NCBI RefSeq assembly: GCF_000519085.1
Contig: NZ_KI912577.1
Coordinates: forward strand, 227,501-291,500
From: Methylobacterium sp. 10
GTDB lineage: Bacteria > Pseudomonadota > Alphaproteobacteria > Rhizobiales > Beijerinckiaceae
Direction of reading: 5' to 3'
Length of the DNA: 64,000 nucleotides
Part shown: piece by piece, positions 27,449 through 36,130 of the stretch
Layout: each line of letters opens with the position of its first letter
How positions within the stretch are numbered: the stretch's first letter is position 1
Position numbers and translations under genes: made by a program
The notes under the pieces: model-generated
What the model was told of the DNA's origin: nothing
The model's input: only the letters and a program-made list of their open reading frames with translations
Databases searched by the model: none

Positions 27449-27931
27449 ATGCGCCTGACCCGCTACACCGACTACGCCCTGCGCACCTTGATCTATCTCG
27501 GGTTGAACGAGACCCGGGTGAGTTCGATCGCCGAGATCGCGCGCGCCTATGGAATTTCAGAAAGCCATCTCACGAAGGTGGTGCATCAGCTCGGCCGCAT
27601 CGGCCTCGTGCAGACGACGCGCGGTCGTGGCGGCGGCCTGCGGCTCGCTCGTCCCCCCGCCGAGATCGTGGTGGGCACCGTGGTGCGGCAGACGGAAGAG
27701 GATCTCGCCCTCGTCGAATGTTTCGCGAACGGCGCCTGCGCGATCACCGCCCCCTGTCGGCTCCGAAAGGCCCTAGGCGAAGCCCTGGCGGCCTTCCTCG
27801 CGGTGCTGGACCGGTACACGCTCGCCGATCTTCTCGCAGAGGATGCCGCGCCCGACCTCGCCCTCCTCCTCGGCCTGCCCTCGCCTGGCGTGATCGCGCC
27901 GTCGGTGATCGCACCTGGGCGCGGTGGATGA
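27449..27931 (+). CDS. nsrR: Rrf2-family nitric-oxide-sensing repressor
   Basis: This 160-residue Rrf2 regulator has a winged helix ('MRLTRYTDYALRTLIYLG', 'SESHLTKVVHQLGRIGLV', 'RGRGGGLRLARPP') and three conserved cysteines, Cys91, Cys97 and Cys103, that hold a [4Fe-4S] cluster in NsrR. NO destroys the cluster and lifts repression. The ATG at 27449 has AGGAGG five bases upstream. It is divergent from hmp across a gap that carries an NsrR-type box, which supports the assignment over IscR or RirA. The last 25 residues are a Pro/Gly-rich tail. It ends three bases before the convergent acyl-CoA synthetase. Confidence 0.92.
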   Translation: MRLTRYTDYALRTLIYLGLNETRVSSIAEIARAYGISESHLTKVVHQLGRIGLVQTTRGRGGGLRLARPPAEIVVGTVVRQTEEDLALVECFANGACAITAPCRLRKALGEALAAFLAVLDRYTLADLLAEDAAPDLALLLGLPSPGVIAPSVIAPGRGG

Positions 27932-27934
27932 GCC

Positions 27935-29557
27935 TCAGCCCTCGTCGCGCAACTGCCGCCGGATGATCTTGCCCGAGGTCGTCATCGGCAGGGACTCGCG
28001 AAACGCGATCTCGCGGGGATATTCATGGGCCGAGAGGCGCGAGCGGACGAAGGCCTTGATCTCGTCGGCCAGGGCGTCGCTCTGAGCGACTCCGTCACGC
28101 AGGACCACGAAGGCCTTGACGATCTCGGTGCGGAGCGGGTCCGGCTTGCCCACTGCCGCCGCCGAGGCGACCGCCGGATGGCGCAGAAGGCAATCCTCGA
28201 TCTCCACCGGGCCGATACGGTAGGCCGCCGAGGTGATGAGGTCGTCCTCGCGGCCGATGAAATGGACGTAGCCGTCGACATCCCGCCGGGCGGTGTCCCC
28301 GGTGAGCATCCACTCCCCGCGAAACTTGGCGGCGGTGGCCTCGGGCTGGTTCCAGTAGCCGAGGAACATCACCGGGTCGGGCCTGGCGACGCAGATCTCG
28401 CCGGGTTCGTCCACCGCCGTCTCGCTGCCGTCGGTGCGCTGGATCATGACCCGGTGGCCGGGCACCGGCCGGCCGGTGGAGCCTGCCCGCGCGATGCCGG
28501 CCGCCTTGCAGGAGGCGAGGACGAGGTTGCACTCGGTCTGGCCATAGGCCTCGCCGATGGTGAGACCGAGTTCGCCGCGGACCCACTCGAACGTCTCGGG
28601 GCCCAGGGCCTCGCCGGCCGAGGCGATGTTGCGCAGACGGGAGAGATCGAAGCGCCCCCGCGGGTCGGGCACGCCGCGCAGCATCCGGAGGGCGGTGGGC
28701 GGCAGGAACGTCGTCGTGATTCCGAGTTCGGCGATGAGGGCCAGGGCCGATTCCGGCGCGAACCGCGCGGTGGGCCGCGCCACCACCGGCACGCCGTGAT
28801 GCAGGCTCGGCAGGACCGCGTTGAGGAGCCCGCCCGCCCAGGCCCAGTCGGATGGCGTCCACATCAGGTCGCCGGGTTTGGGGGGGAAGTCGTGCATCAT
28901 GGAAAAGCCCGGCAGATGGCCGAGGAGCACGCGATGGGCGTGGAGCGCCCCTTTGGCGAGACCGGTGGTGCCGGACGTGTAGATCATCAGGGCCGGATCG
29001 TCGGCCCGGCTGTCGATGGCCGTGAAGCCGGCCGGGGCCGAACCGATCAGATCGGCATAGTCCAGGGCTCCGCCGACGGCGCCGTCGAGACAGACGAGAT
29101 GGGCGAGGGACGGGAGGGCGTGGCGGATACCATCGATCTTCGCCAGTCCGGCCGCATCGGTGATGAGCGCGGCAGCGCCGGAATCCGACAGGCGATATTC
29201 CAGCGCCTCCGGGCCGAACAGGCCTGCCAGCGGCAGGGCTATGGCACCGAGCTTGTAGGCGGCGGCATGGGCGATCACGACGGCCGCCGATTGCGGCAGC
29301 AGCACACCGACGCGGTCGCCGGGGCGCAGGCCGAGCCCGACGAGGGCATGAGCGAGGCGGTTCGATGCCTCGCTCAAGTCCCCGAAGGTCGTCGTCGTCA
29401 CCGCCCCCGAGGACGAGACGTCGTGGATCGCGGCGCGACCCGGGTCGATCCCGGCCCAGCGGTCGCAGACATCGACGCCGATGTTGAACCGCTCGGGAAT
29501 GTCCCAGGCGAAGCCCGACACGAGGGCATCGTAGTCGGAGGCCGGTTTCAGCACCAC
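27935..29557 (-). CDS. acyl-CoA synthetase (AMP-forming)
   Basis: This 540-residue ANL-superfamily ligase activates a carboxylic acid with ATP and CoA. It has the P-loop-like 'LMIYTSGTTGLAKGALH', 'GEAYGQTECNLV', 'GDTARRDVDGYVHFIGREDDLI' and the C-terminal Lys in 'TTSGKIIRRQL'. It resembles the AcsA/medium-chain acyl-CoA synthetase group; the substrate is not certain. No ATG fits: a GTG at 29557 with GAGG five bases upstream follows the nitroreductase stop by seven bases, so I use that start. Further upstream in-frame starts would overlap the nitroreductase with Arg-rich sequence. The two genes probably form an operon. Confidence 0.87.
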   Translation of the reverse strand: MVLKPASDYDALVSGFAWDIPERFNIGVDVCDRWAGIDPGRAAIHDVSSSGAVTTTTFGDLSEASNRLAHALVGLGLRPGDRVGVLLPQSAAVVIAHAAAYKLGAIALPLAGLFGPEALEYRLSDSGAAALITDAAGLAKIDGIRHALPSLAHLVCLDGAVGGALDYADLIGSAPAGFTAIDSRADDPALMIYTSGTTGLAKGALHAHRVLLGHLPGFSMMHDFPPKPGDLMWTPSDWAWAGGLLNAVLPSLHHGVPVVARPTARFAPESALALIAELGITTTFLPPTALRMLRGVPDPRGRFDLSRLRNIASAGEALGPETFEWVRGELGLTIGEAYGQTECNLVLASCKAAGIARAGSTGRPVPGHRVMIQRTDGSETAVDEPGEICVARPDPVMFLGYWNQPEATAAKFRGEWMLTGDTARRDVDGYVHFIGREDDLITSAAYRIGPVEIEDCLLRHPAVASAAAVGKPDPLRTEIVKAFVVLRDGVAQSDALADEIKAFVRSRLSAHEYPREIAFRESLPMTTSGKIIRRQLRDEG

Positions 29558-29564
29558 GAAGACC

Positions 29565-30155
29565 TCACTCCCCGGCGATTCCGAAGCCGCCGGCGAACAC
29601 GAAATCCGTGATCGGACGGCGTCCGGTCGGGCTCTCCTTCGCGGTCTGCTCCTCCGTGAGATCGGCCGCATTGGTCATCCGGCCGACGCCATAGGCGGCC
29701 TCGACTCGATAGGTCTCCGGTACGTTGAGGGCCGTAATCGTGCGCTCCCTGTCGAAGCCGGTCATTCCATGCGCATGCCAGCCCTGGCGGATGGCCTGGA
29801 GTTGGAAGTTGGCCGAGGCCGCGCCGGTGTCGAGGGAATGGCTCCAGGACGGCTTCAATTCGTCGCCGACCTTCATCTGCGTGTTCGAGACCAGGATGAC
29901 GATGGCCCCGGTATCCTTCACCCATTTTTGGTTGCCGGGCACGATCAGGTCGAAGAACACCTGCCAGTCGGGCGTGTCGCGCAGGGCGTAGAGGAAGCGC
30001 CAGGGCTGCGAGTTATACGCTGACGGCGCCCATCGAGCGGCCTCGAACATGCGCAGCAACTCGGCTTCCGGCACGGCCTCACCTGTAAAGGCGCGCGGCG
30101 AGCGGCGCTCGATGAAGAGCGGATCGATCTCGTGGTCGGTCTGACGAGGCGGCAA
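29565..30155 (-). CDS. nitroreductase family protein
   Basis: This FMN-dependent nitroreductase of 196 residues reduces nitro groups, quinones or similar compounds with NAD(P)H. It shows 'IERRSPRAFTGEAVPE' with the FMN-binding Arg/Ser, 'AARWAPSAYNSQPWRFL' and 'LQAIRQGWHAHGMTGFD'. A TTG at 30155 with GGAG six bases upstream gives 'MPPRQTDHEIDPLF', like relatives. An in-frame ATG at 30191 would add 12 residues but has no ribosome site. The same TTG and GGAG-N6 pattern is seen at hmp. It is followed closely by the acyl-CoA synthetase. Confidence 0.85.
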   Translation of the reverse strand: MPPRQTDHEIDPLFIERRSPRAFTGEAVPEAELLRMFEAARWAPSAYNSQPWRFLYALRDTPDWQVFFDLIVPGNQKWVKDTGAIVILVSNTQMKVGDELKPSWSHSLDTGAASANFQLQAIRQGWHAHGMTGFDRERTITALNVPETYRVEAAYGVGRMTNAADLTEEQTAKESPTGRRPITDFVFAGGFGIAGE

Positions 30156-30488
30156 GGCAATCTCCAAGGGTGACGAATCCGCATGGCACATTCGTGCCGG
30201 CGAAGCGTTCAGGGGGAGATGCACGAGGTTGGGTGCAAAGCGCAAATGTCCCATGCAAACCCGAACCGAAGGCTCGCTGAATTCCATTTGAAGTTGCATG
30301 AGAATCGATCAAATTTGATCAATCGTTTTCAGGAGAATTCAGCTCCATTAGGTATATTCGTCCAAGCTGGCGGTATGTCTGACACAGCGATGGGACAAAA
30401 CGGCAGTTTCGAGGTTGGGGACGGGGTGGCCCAAAGCTTGGGCTAGGGTGCCTTCGGGGCGAATGGCCGTGAGGCGTGGACGCATTGC
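30156..30488. other. AT-richer intergenic region, nitroreductase / diguanylate cyclase
   Basis: A stretch with lower GC than its surroundings (about 30290-30370) that holds divergent promoters. It contains a 14-base perfect palindrome, GATCAAATTTGATC, at 30307-30320, which could be a regulator site for the nitroreductase operon about 150 bases away. No gene is supported. Confidence 0.5.
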
Positions 30489-31832
30489 GTGACTGAACAA
30501 TCAATTTGCCGGTTGAACATTGACGTGAAGCCAGCGCTCGATGCCTCGAGCGTCGGCGCAGACGTGCGCATGCTCGACGCCATCGATCGGCAGTTGCACA
30601 CACAGAGCTTGAAGCTCGCCTTCGACACCGATCTCGAAGCGCGTTTCGAGGACGACACGCGCGAGAAGCGCATCCGGGACATTCGTCGCACGATCATCCT
30701 CGGCATGGTGGTCTTCCACGTCTACAATATCGCGGGTTTCGTGACGACGCCGGACCAGGCCCTGCTCAATGTCGGGTTGCGCGTCTTTGCGATGACTCCA
30801 CTCGCTCTGCTCATCATCTGGGCGGTAGGGCGGGTCAGCGGGCCGGTTCGGGAAGCCATCGGCGGGATCGGCATGCTCGCCGCCACCGGCATCCCCATCC
30901 TGATCTTCTGGATGGGAACGGGCCCCCTGGTCTCGCTGACCACGGCGACGATCTGGCTCAGTGTCCTCTTCGCCAACATCACCCTGCCCCTGCGGTTTTT
31001 CTGGGCCTGCTTCCTGTCGGGCATCACGGCCGTCGCCGTGGTGGCGGGGCTGTGTCTCAAGCCGGACATCGTTCCCTCCGTGGGGGGCGTCCTCGGTCTC
31101 GACATGATGACCGGCATCCTCTTCAGCCTCGTCGCCACCTACAGGATCGAAGCCGCGAACCGCCGGGATTATCTCGTCAACCTGCGCGAAACCCTGCGCG
31201 CCAAGCGGTTGGCCGAGGACAACACGACCCTCGCGCACCTCTCCACGACCGATTCCCTCACCGGCATCGCCAATCGCCGGGCCTTCGCCCGTGAACTCTC
31301 GGAGTTCTGGGAGGCCAGCCTGGCAGGCCGGCATTTCACCGTGATGTTGATCGACGTCGATCACTTCAAGCTCTTCAACGATCATTACGGCCACGGCGCG
31401 GGCGATACCTGCCTGCGTGAGGTCGCCACCCTCCTGGCTAAGACGGCCGCGGGCTCGGGGGCGTTCGTGTGCCGCTATGGCGGCGAGGAGTTCGCCGTGC
31501 TCATGCACACCAAAGACCCCGACGAAGCCTATGCATTCGCGGAACGGTTCCGCCGCAGCGTCGCCGAGAAGAGCCTCTTGCACGGCAACAGGAACGACGA
31601 TCTCGGCTTCGTCAGCGTCAGCATCGGGGTGGCGACGAGCTGCGGCGTCGCGGTCACGGCCGGGGGACTGGTCGAGGCGGCCGACATGGCGCTCTACGAG
31701 GCCAAAGGCACGGGCCGGAACCGAACCTGCCGCAACGGCAAGGCCGGCAATGGCGAAGGGGACCCCACGAGACGCGTGGCGGCCGCCCATTGGAGCGTCA
31801 CGCAGAAACCACCCATCGCCAAGGCGGGATGA
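30489..31832 (+). CDS. membrane-bound diguanylate cyclase (GGDEF)
   Basis: This 447-residue protein makes cyclic di-GMP. Residues 65-225 carry about five or six membrane segments ('TIILGMVVFHVYNIAGF', 'IWLSVLFANITLPL', 'FWACFLSGITAVAVVAG'); the GGDEF domain spans about 250-415 with 'TTDSLTGIANRRAF', 'MLIDVDHFKLFNDHYGH' and active-site 'RYGGEEF'. The product-inhibition site RxxD that usually lies before the motif is absent ('GSGA' there), so feedback by c-di-GMP at this site is unlikely. A GTG at 30489 opens the reading frame; ATG at 30570 is an alternative. Neither has a strong ribosome site. The sensory region matches no family I know. Confidence 0.88.
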   Translation: MTEQSICRLNIDVKPALDASSVGADVRMLDAIDRQLHTQSLKLAFDTDLEARFEDDTREKRIRDIRRTIILGMVVFHVYNIAGFVTTPDQALLNVGLRVFAMTPLALLIIWAVGRVSGPVREAIGGIGMLAATGIPILIFWMGTGPLVSLTTATIWLSVLFANITLPLRFFWACFLSGITAVAVVAGLCLKPDIVPSVGGVLGLDMMTGILFSLVATYRIEAANRRDYLVNLRETLRAKRLAEDNTTLAHLSTTDSLTGIANRRAFARELSEFWEASLAGRHFTVMLIDVDHFKLFNDHYGHGAGDTCLREVATLLAKTAAGSGAFVCRYGGEEFAVLMHTKDPDEAYAFAERFRRSVAEKSLLHGNRNDDLGFVSVSIGVATSCGVAVTAGGLVEAADMALYEAKGTGRNRTCRNGKAGNGEGDPTRRVAAAHWSVTQKPPIAKAG

Positions 31833-31908
31833 CCGACCCGCCCAAGCATGTCAGCAAAAGTGGTCGCCGGCCTTGAGTCCTGAAGCGTGCTGAGGGTCAT
31901 GGGCTCGA

Positions 31909-32862
31909 TCATGGCGGCGAGGCGATGAAGGCATAGCCGGCGCCGCTCCTCTCGATATGTCCACGGTTGGTGAGGTGCATCCCGGCAACCGCCAGCCCCT
32001 CCACCACCGCCCTGTCGAGAACCCGCCGCCGCGTCGCCAACGCCTCGGCCGGGTCGAGGTCCCAGATCACGGACCAGTCGGGATGCGGTATCTGCAGGAT
32101 GCGGGAGTGGATGACGTCGCCCCAGACCAGCAGACGCTGGCCGCCATCCTCGAAGAGAAGACCGGCATGGCCGGGCGTATGGCCGGGCAAGGGTACGGAG
32201 GTGACGCCCGGCATGAGGTCGGCATGGCCGGTGACACGCCGTATGCGCCCCGCATAAGCAGCGAGAACGGCCAGGGCGGTGTCGAAGAACGGCCCCATCT
32301 CCGCCGGGGCCCGGCTACGTGAGGCCGGATCGCTCCAGTAGACCGCCTCGGCGTCCTGCACCACGATCTCAGCGTTGGGGAAGCGCGCCGCGCCGCCGGG
32401 GAGGAGCAGGCCGCCGGCATGATCGACGTGGAGATGGGTCAGCCAGACGGCGTCGATGCGAGACGGGTCGATCCCACGTGCGGAAAGAGCCGTCGGCATC
32501 CGACCGAGATCGGGGCCGAACAGGGTGCCGCAGCCGGCATCCGCCAGGCATAGCCGCGTCCCGCGACGGACCAGGAACGCATTGACCGGCTCCGGCGAAG
32601 GTCCATTCGGCGGGAGGCCGGCGGCGGTCAGCAGAGCGCGCCCCGCCTCGCTGTCGGCGGCCGGGATCATGCTCGGCTCCAAGGGGAACATGCCGTCGTC
32701 GAGAGGCTCGACCTCGAACGCGCCGACCCGGTAGATCGCGGCGGCGGCAGTGGCGACGGCGGCCTTGGACCACAGCAACGGCAGCAGTGGAGCGGCGCCG
32801 AGGAGGGTTCGGCGTGTCAGGCAGGGGAGTGCCAGGGAAACGGGCGATCTCGAGCCGTGCAT
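31909..32862 (-). CDS. exported MBL-fold metallohydrolase
   Basis: This 317-residue metallo-beta-lactamase-fold hydrolase has a twin-arginine-like leader ('LTRRTLLGAAPLLPLL') and Ala-rich cleavage region, so it probably works in the periplasm. The metal motif is 'WLTHLHVDHAGGLLL', with later 'PLPGHTPGHAGLL' and 'WGDVIH'. It resembles the broad AttM/YtnP-like group that includes quorum-quenching lactonases, but the substrate cannot be assigned. The start at 32862 precedes the twin-Arg leader; the frame stays open upstream without signal features. It is divergent from the kinase that follows. Confidence 0.85.
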   Translation of the reverse strand: MHGSRSPVSLALPCLTRRTLLGAAPLLPLLWSKAAVATAAAAIYRVGAFEVEPLDDGMFPLEPSMIPAADSEAGRALLTAAGLPPNGPSPEPVNAFLVRRGTRLCLADAGCGTLFGPDLGRMPTALSARGIDPSRIDAVWLTHLHVDHAGGLLLPGGAARFPNAEIVVQDAEAVYWSDPASRSRAPAEMGPFFDTALAVLAAYAGRIRRVTGHADLMPGVTSVPLPGHTPGHAGLLFEDGGQRLLVWGDVIHSRILQIPHPDWSVIWDLDPAEALATRRRVLDRAVVEGLAVAGMHLTNRGHIERSGAGYAFIASPP

Positions 32863-33053
32863 GGTGAGGGTCCTGACGTCGGTCGTGATCCGATTGTCGC
32901 GCAGGTCTTCGGCCGGCGCGAGGGAAGATGTCCCGACGGCAGGCGGGAATTCTTCCCGATCGGCTCGGCCACCGCTTGCCCGGAGAGGCGCTATCGTTGC
33001 CAGATGCCGCATGGCGCGACCGCGCCGGTCCTCTCGGCCGGGATGCCCTGATC

Positions 33054-34433
33054 ATGAATCGTCCGGCTCAGCACGGCTGCAGCTTGAGCCTCCTGTCCCG
33101 CCTCCTGCTGCGCTTCCTGATGGTGGCTGCTCTCTGCCTTGCCGGGACGGCGGCCTGGATCGTGCGCGAGACGCAGAGCGGTTTGAACGAGGAGGCCACC
33201 ACTTCCGCCGCGCGGGTCGCGGCCGAACTCGCCCGTCAGCCCGGTCTCGGCAGCGCGGAGAACGGCCGGAGGCTGCCCGCACCGGACTGGCAGGCAATGC
33301 CGACGATCCTCACCATCGTGCCGGGGATCTGCGTCGAGATCGCGATTCAGGCCGAGGCGGCGCAGCGACTGTGCAACGGATGGGATGGGGTCGGGGATCC
33401 GGCGCCGGCCTGGTTCCAGACTCTGTTCGACCTGACCTTCGACGGATCGGCGCCGACCCTGCGCAGCATCGATTATCGCGGTCGCTCCATCGGCACCGTG
33501 GGCGCCTTCGCCGAGCGCGGAGCCGCCTCCACCCGGGCTTGGCGGCAGATCCGGCCGATCGTCGGGATCGCGACCGCCATGACCCTCGCCATGGCTGTCC
33601 TCACGGCCCTGACGGCGCGCCCCCTGCTCGCGCCGGTCGGTGCCATCGTCGCCGGACTGCGGGGTCTCGAGCGAGGCGACGCGGTGGGTCGCCTGCCGCT
33701 GTTCGGGATCAGTGAGTTCGACAGGATCGCCGGCGCCTTCGATGCCATGGCAACCCGGCTGCGGGCGAGCCGTGACGAGGCCACCGCGCTGACGCTCAGG
33801 CTGTTTCAGGTCCAGGAGGATGAACGGCGTGGTCTGGCACGGGACCTTCACGACGAGTTCGGCCAGTGCCTGACCGCCACGGCATCGCTGGCGGAGGCGA
33901 TCGAGATGGGGGCAATGGAGGACCGCCCCGACCTCGCCGGAGATGCGCGGGCGATCGGGGACATCGCCGGCAGGATGATGACGACGTTGAGAAGCGCGCT
34001 GGCGCGACTGCAGCCGCCCGATCTCGACGAGATCGGCTTCGAAGGCAGCCTTCGGGGCCTCGTGGCGGATTGGAACCTGCATCGCAGGGAGGACGCCCGG
34101 TTTCGCATCGACGTCGCGGGCGATTTCGCCGGGATACCGCCGCAGGCCGCCTTGAGCCTCTACCGGATCGCCCAGGAATTGCTGACCAATGCGGTGCGTC
34201 ATGGTCGGCCGAGCCGCGTCGTCCTGCGCGTCTCACGGGAGGAGAGCGGCCACCGGCCCGTCACGTTGACCGTGGACGACGATGGCGGGGGGGATCCCGC
34301 CTGTATCGATACTCGCACCGGGCGCGGTCTTCTCTTCATCCGAGAGCGCGTGGCGGCGCTCGGTGGCACTCTGTCGATCGGACCATCGGCTGGCGGGGTC
34401 AGTGCGCGAGCGGTGGTTCCCACCCGAGGCTGA
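33054..34433 (+). CDS. NarX/UhpB-type sensor histidine kinase
   Basis: This 459-residue kinase has an N-terminal membrane segment ('LLLRFLMVAALCLAGTAAWIV'), a periplasmic sensor of about 110 residues, a second membrane segment ('IVGIATAMTLAMAVLTALTA'), HAMP, a HisKA_3 dimer domain with 'ERRGLARDLHDEFGQCL', and an HATPase ('QELLTNAVRHG', 'DDDGGG', 'GRGLLFIRERV'). It pairs with the NarL-type regulator 22 bases downstream. The start ATG at 33054 is close before the first membrane segment. The periplasmic sensor is unfamiliar, so the stimulus is unknown. Confidence 0.88.
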   Translation: MNRPAQHGCSLSLLSRLLLRFLMVAALCLAGTAAWIVRETQSGLNEEATTSAARVAAELARQPGLGSAENGRRLPAPDWQAMPTILTIVPGICVEIAIQAEAAQRLCNGWDGVGDPAPAWFQTLFDLTFDGSAPTLRSIDYRGRSIGTVGAFAERGAASTRAWRQIRPIVGIATAMTLAMAVLTALTARPLLAPVGAIVAGLRGLERGDAVGRLPLFGISEFDRIAGAFDAMATRLRASRDEATALTLRLFQVQEDERRGLARDLHDEFGQCLTATASLAEAIEMGAMEDRPDLAGDARAIGDIAGRMMTTLRSALARLQPPDLDEIGFEGSLRGLVADWNLHRREDARFRIDVAGDFAGIPPQAALSLYRIAQELLTNAVRHGRPSRVVLRVSREESGHRPVTLTVDDDGGGDPACIDTRTGRGLLFIRERVAALGGTLSIGPSAGGVSARAVVPTRG

Positions 34434-34455
34434 ACAACGGGAGTGCATCGGCGTG

Positions 34456-35139
34456 ATGGCGGGATCAAGAATCGTGGGCGACGTGACGATCCTGCTGGTG
34501 GATGACCACCCCGTGGCGCGGGAAGGCTATGCCCGATTGCTGGAACGCCGGCCCGGCTACCGCGTGGTCGCCGAGGGGGGAGATGCCGACGACGCCTATC
34601 GCCTGTACAGGCTTCATACGCCGACTCTCGCCATCATGGATCTCGCTCTCCCCGGCGCCAGCGGCATCGCCGCCACGCGCCACATCCGCCAATGGGATCG
34701 TCGGGCGCGCATCGTGATCGTCACCATGCGCCAGGGCACCGCGATGGCGATCAAGGCCTTCGAGGCCGGTGCGGCGGGCTACGTCTCGAAGAGCGCTCCG
34801 CCGCGGGAGTTTCTGGCTGCCGTCGAGACCGTGCTGGGCGGCGGACGGGCGATGAGCGACGATATCCGCAGAGGGCTCGCGGAGGAACGGTTGCAGGAAG
34901 CGCCATCGCCCCTCGATGAACTCGGCCCGCGGGAAGCGGAAATCCTGCGTCTGATGGCGCTCGGATCGACCGTCGCATCCATCGCCGACATCCTCTGCCT
35001 GAGCCGCAAGACGGTCCAGAACAACTTGTCGCTGATCAAGGCGAAGCTCGGTGCGGAGACGGACGCGCATCTGGTCTGGATCGCAGCCCGTACCGGTCTC
35101 GTCCAACGGGAGGACGAGGCCGGCGCGGGCTGGATGTGA
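34456..35139 (+). CDS. NarL/FixJ-family response regulator
   Basis: This is the partner of the upstream kinase, 227 residues long. The receiver begins 'VTILLVDDHPVAREGYARLL' with the acidic pair, has the phospho-acceptor Asp in 'LAIMDLALPGASG' and the Lys in 'YVSKSAPP'. The C-terminal LuxR-type helix-turn-helix reads 'LGPREAEILRLMALG' and 'CLSRKTVQNNLSLIKAKLG'. The ATG at 34456 avoids overlap with the kinase; a longer frame back to 34282 is not like a receiver. It is probably co-transcribed with the kinase. Target genes are unknown. Confidence 0.9.
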   Translation: MAGSRIVGDVTILLVDDHPVAREGYARLLERRPGYRVVAEGGDADDAYRLYRLHTPTLAIMDLALPGASGIAATRHIRQWDRRARIVIVTMRQGTAMAIKAFEAGAAGYVSKSAPPREFLAAVETVLGGGRAMSDDIRRGLAEERLQEAPSPLDELGPREAEILRLMALGSTVASIADILCLSRKTVQNNLSLIKAKLGAETDAHLVWIAARTGLVQREDEAGAGWM

Positions 35140-35140
35140 G

Positions 35141-35380
35141 CTAATCGACGACCTTCGCCGTGGGGCGGTCGTTGCCCTGGGCGGTCTCGTCGTGCCAGGC
35201 GCCCTTGCCGTCCTGGTAGCGGATGCCTTCCGTGGAGCCCGGCACCTGCTGCTCGGCGGCTGCGGCCTGGGCGGCCTGCAGGGCTTCGTCATGGCTGGGG
35301 AAGGTCTCGGAGAAGACGTCGCCGACCTTGTAGGCGAAGCCGCCATCGTGTTCGACGATGCGATAGGTGATCTCGGACAT
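35141..35380 (-). CDS. DUF2188-like small protein
   Basis: A 79-residue protein with 'YRIVEHDGGFAYKVGDVFSET' (split around residue 15), 'FPSHDEALQAAQAAAAEQ' and 'YQDGKGAWHDE', which fits the DUF2188 family of small proteins common in Proteobacteria. No function is known. Its stop lies two bases from the stop of the convergent response regulator. Confidence 0.75.
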   Translation of the reverse strand: MSEITYRIVEHDGGFAYKVGDVFSETFPSHDEALQAAQAAAAEQQVPGSTEGIRYQDGKGAWHDETAQGNDRPTAKVVD

Positions 35381-35469
35381 GCGGGTTTCTCCTCGGGGCG
35401 CCGGCGTGTCGGCACCAGGGTCATCGGCAAGGCGAACGGGGCGGGCCTGTCCGAGGTTCCGTCGCGGGA

Positions 35470-35697
35470 TCAGTGCCGGGTGGGCGGAGCTTGATCCAGG
35501 ACGGCCACGGCGGCTTCACAACCCGCAATCAGAGACTGCCGGACATCGCTCGGGTCGAAGCCGATTGCGTCAGGGAACGCCATGACATGGGCGGTATCTC
35601 CCCCTTCCCGGTGGATCCTACAGATCCAGCCTTCGGCGACCCGCTCGAAGCGCACTTCGAAACGTGTGCCGTCATGCTCGAATTCGTGAGGGTCCAT
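35470..35697 (-). CDS. small hypothetical protein
   Basis: A 75-residue protein starting 'MDPHEFEHDGTRFEVRFERV', then 'GWICRIHREGGDTAHVMAF'. It looks like a small beta-rich cytoplasmic protein; I do not recognise a family. The ATG at 35697 has an AAGGAAG ribosome site about six bases upstream. It lies 89 bases upstream of the DUF2188-like gene on the same strand, so the two may share a transcript. Confidence 0.65.
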   Translation of the reverse strand: MDPHEFEHDGTRFEVRFERVAEGWICRIHREGGDTAHVMAFPDAIGFDPSDVRQSLIAGCEAAVAVLDQAPPTRH

Positions 35698-35807
35698 CTC
35701 TGTCTTCCTTCCGGGCCGACGGATCACCGCCCGTCCGGTGGGCCTCGCCGGATGTGGGAAGCCGGGCTATGGCGTCAACGACCGAATGGAATGCGAAAGA
35801 TCCGGCG

Positions 35808-36062
35808 ATGCGCCTTCTCCTGCCTGCTGCGTCCCTCTGCGCGATTCTGGCCTGCCCGGCAGCCTTTGCCCAATCGGGCGGAAGCCTGTTCGGGAGCCCC
35901 GAGCGCGTGCCAGCGAATCCGTTCGCGTCGAACTATCCCTCGGCCGCCCCACCCCGCGCCGATCCTGCCTACGAACGCTCACCGGGCGGGGAGGTTCGGC
36001 GACGCGCCGTGCGACCGCAGCGGCCCGATTCGCTTCTCCCACCCCGCGACATCCCTCGGTGA
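35808..36062 (+). CDS. small exported proline/arginine-rich protein
   Basis: An 84-residue protein with a clear signal peptide ('MRLLLPAASLCAILACPAAFAQ') followed by a short Pro/Ser/Arg-rich mature part ('NPFASNYPSAAPPRADPAYE'). No domain is recognised. Another in-frame ATG at 35769 would put 13 residues before the signal peptide. A nested palindromic repeat follows 11 bases after its stop. Confidence 0.55.
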   Translation: MRLLLPAASLCAILACPAAFAQSGGSLFGSPERVPANPFASNYPSAAPPRADPAYERSPGGEVRRRAVRPQRPDSLLPPRDIPR

Positions 36063-36073
36063 CGCGCCCCTAA

Positions 36074-36118
36074 GCAGGTTTCGCAGAAGTGGCCCCCGGT
36101 TCTGCGATAAAAACCTGC
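36074..36118. repeat. nested palindromic repeat element
   Basis: Outer arms GCAGGTT (36074-36080) and AACCTGC (36112-36118) enclose inner arms TCGCAGAA and TTCTGCGA. The form resembles dispersed intergenic palindromes in alphaproteobacterial genomes. It lies between two convergent genes and may also act as a transcription barrier. Confidence 0.6.
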
Positions 36119-36130
36119 GACCTCAGGGTA

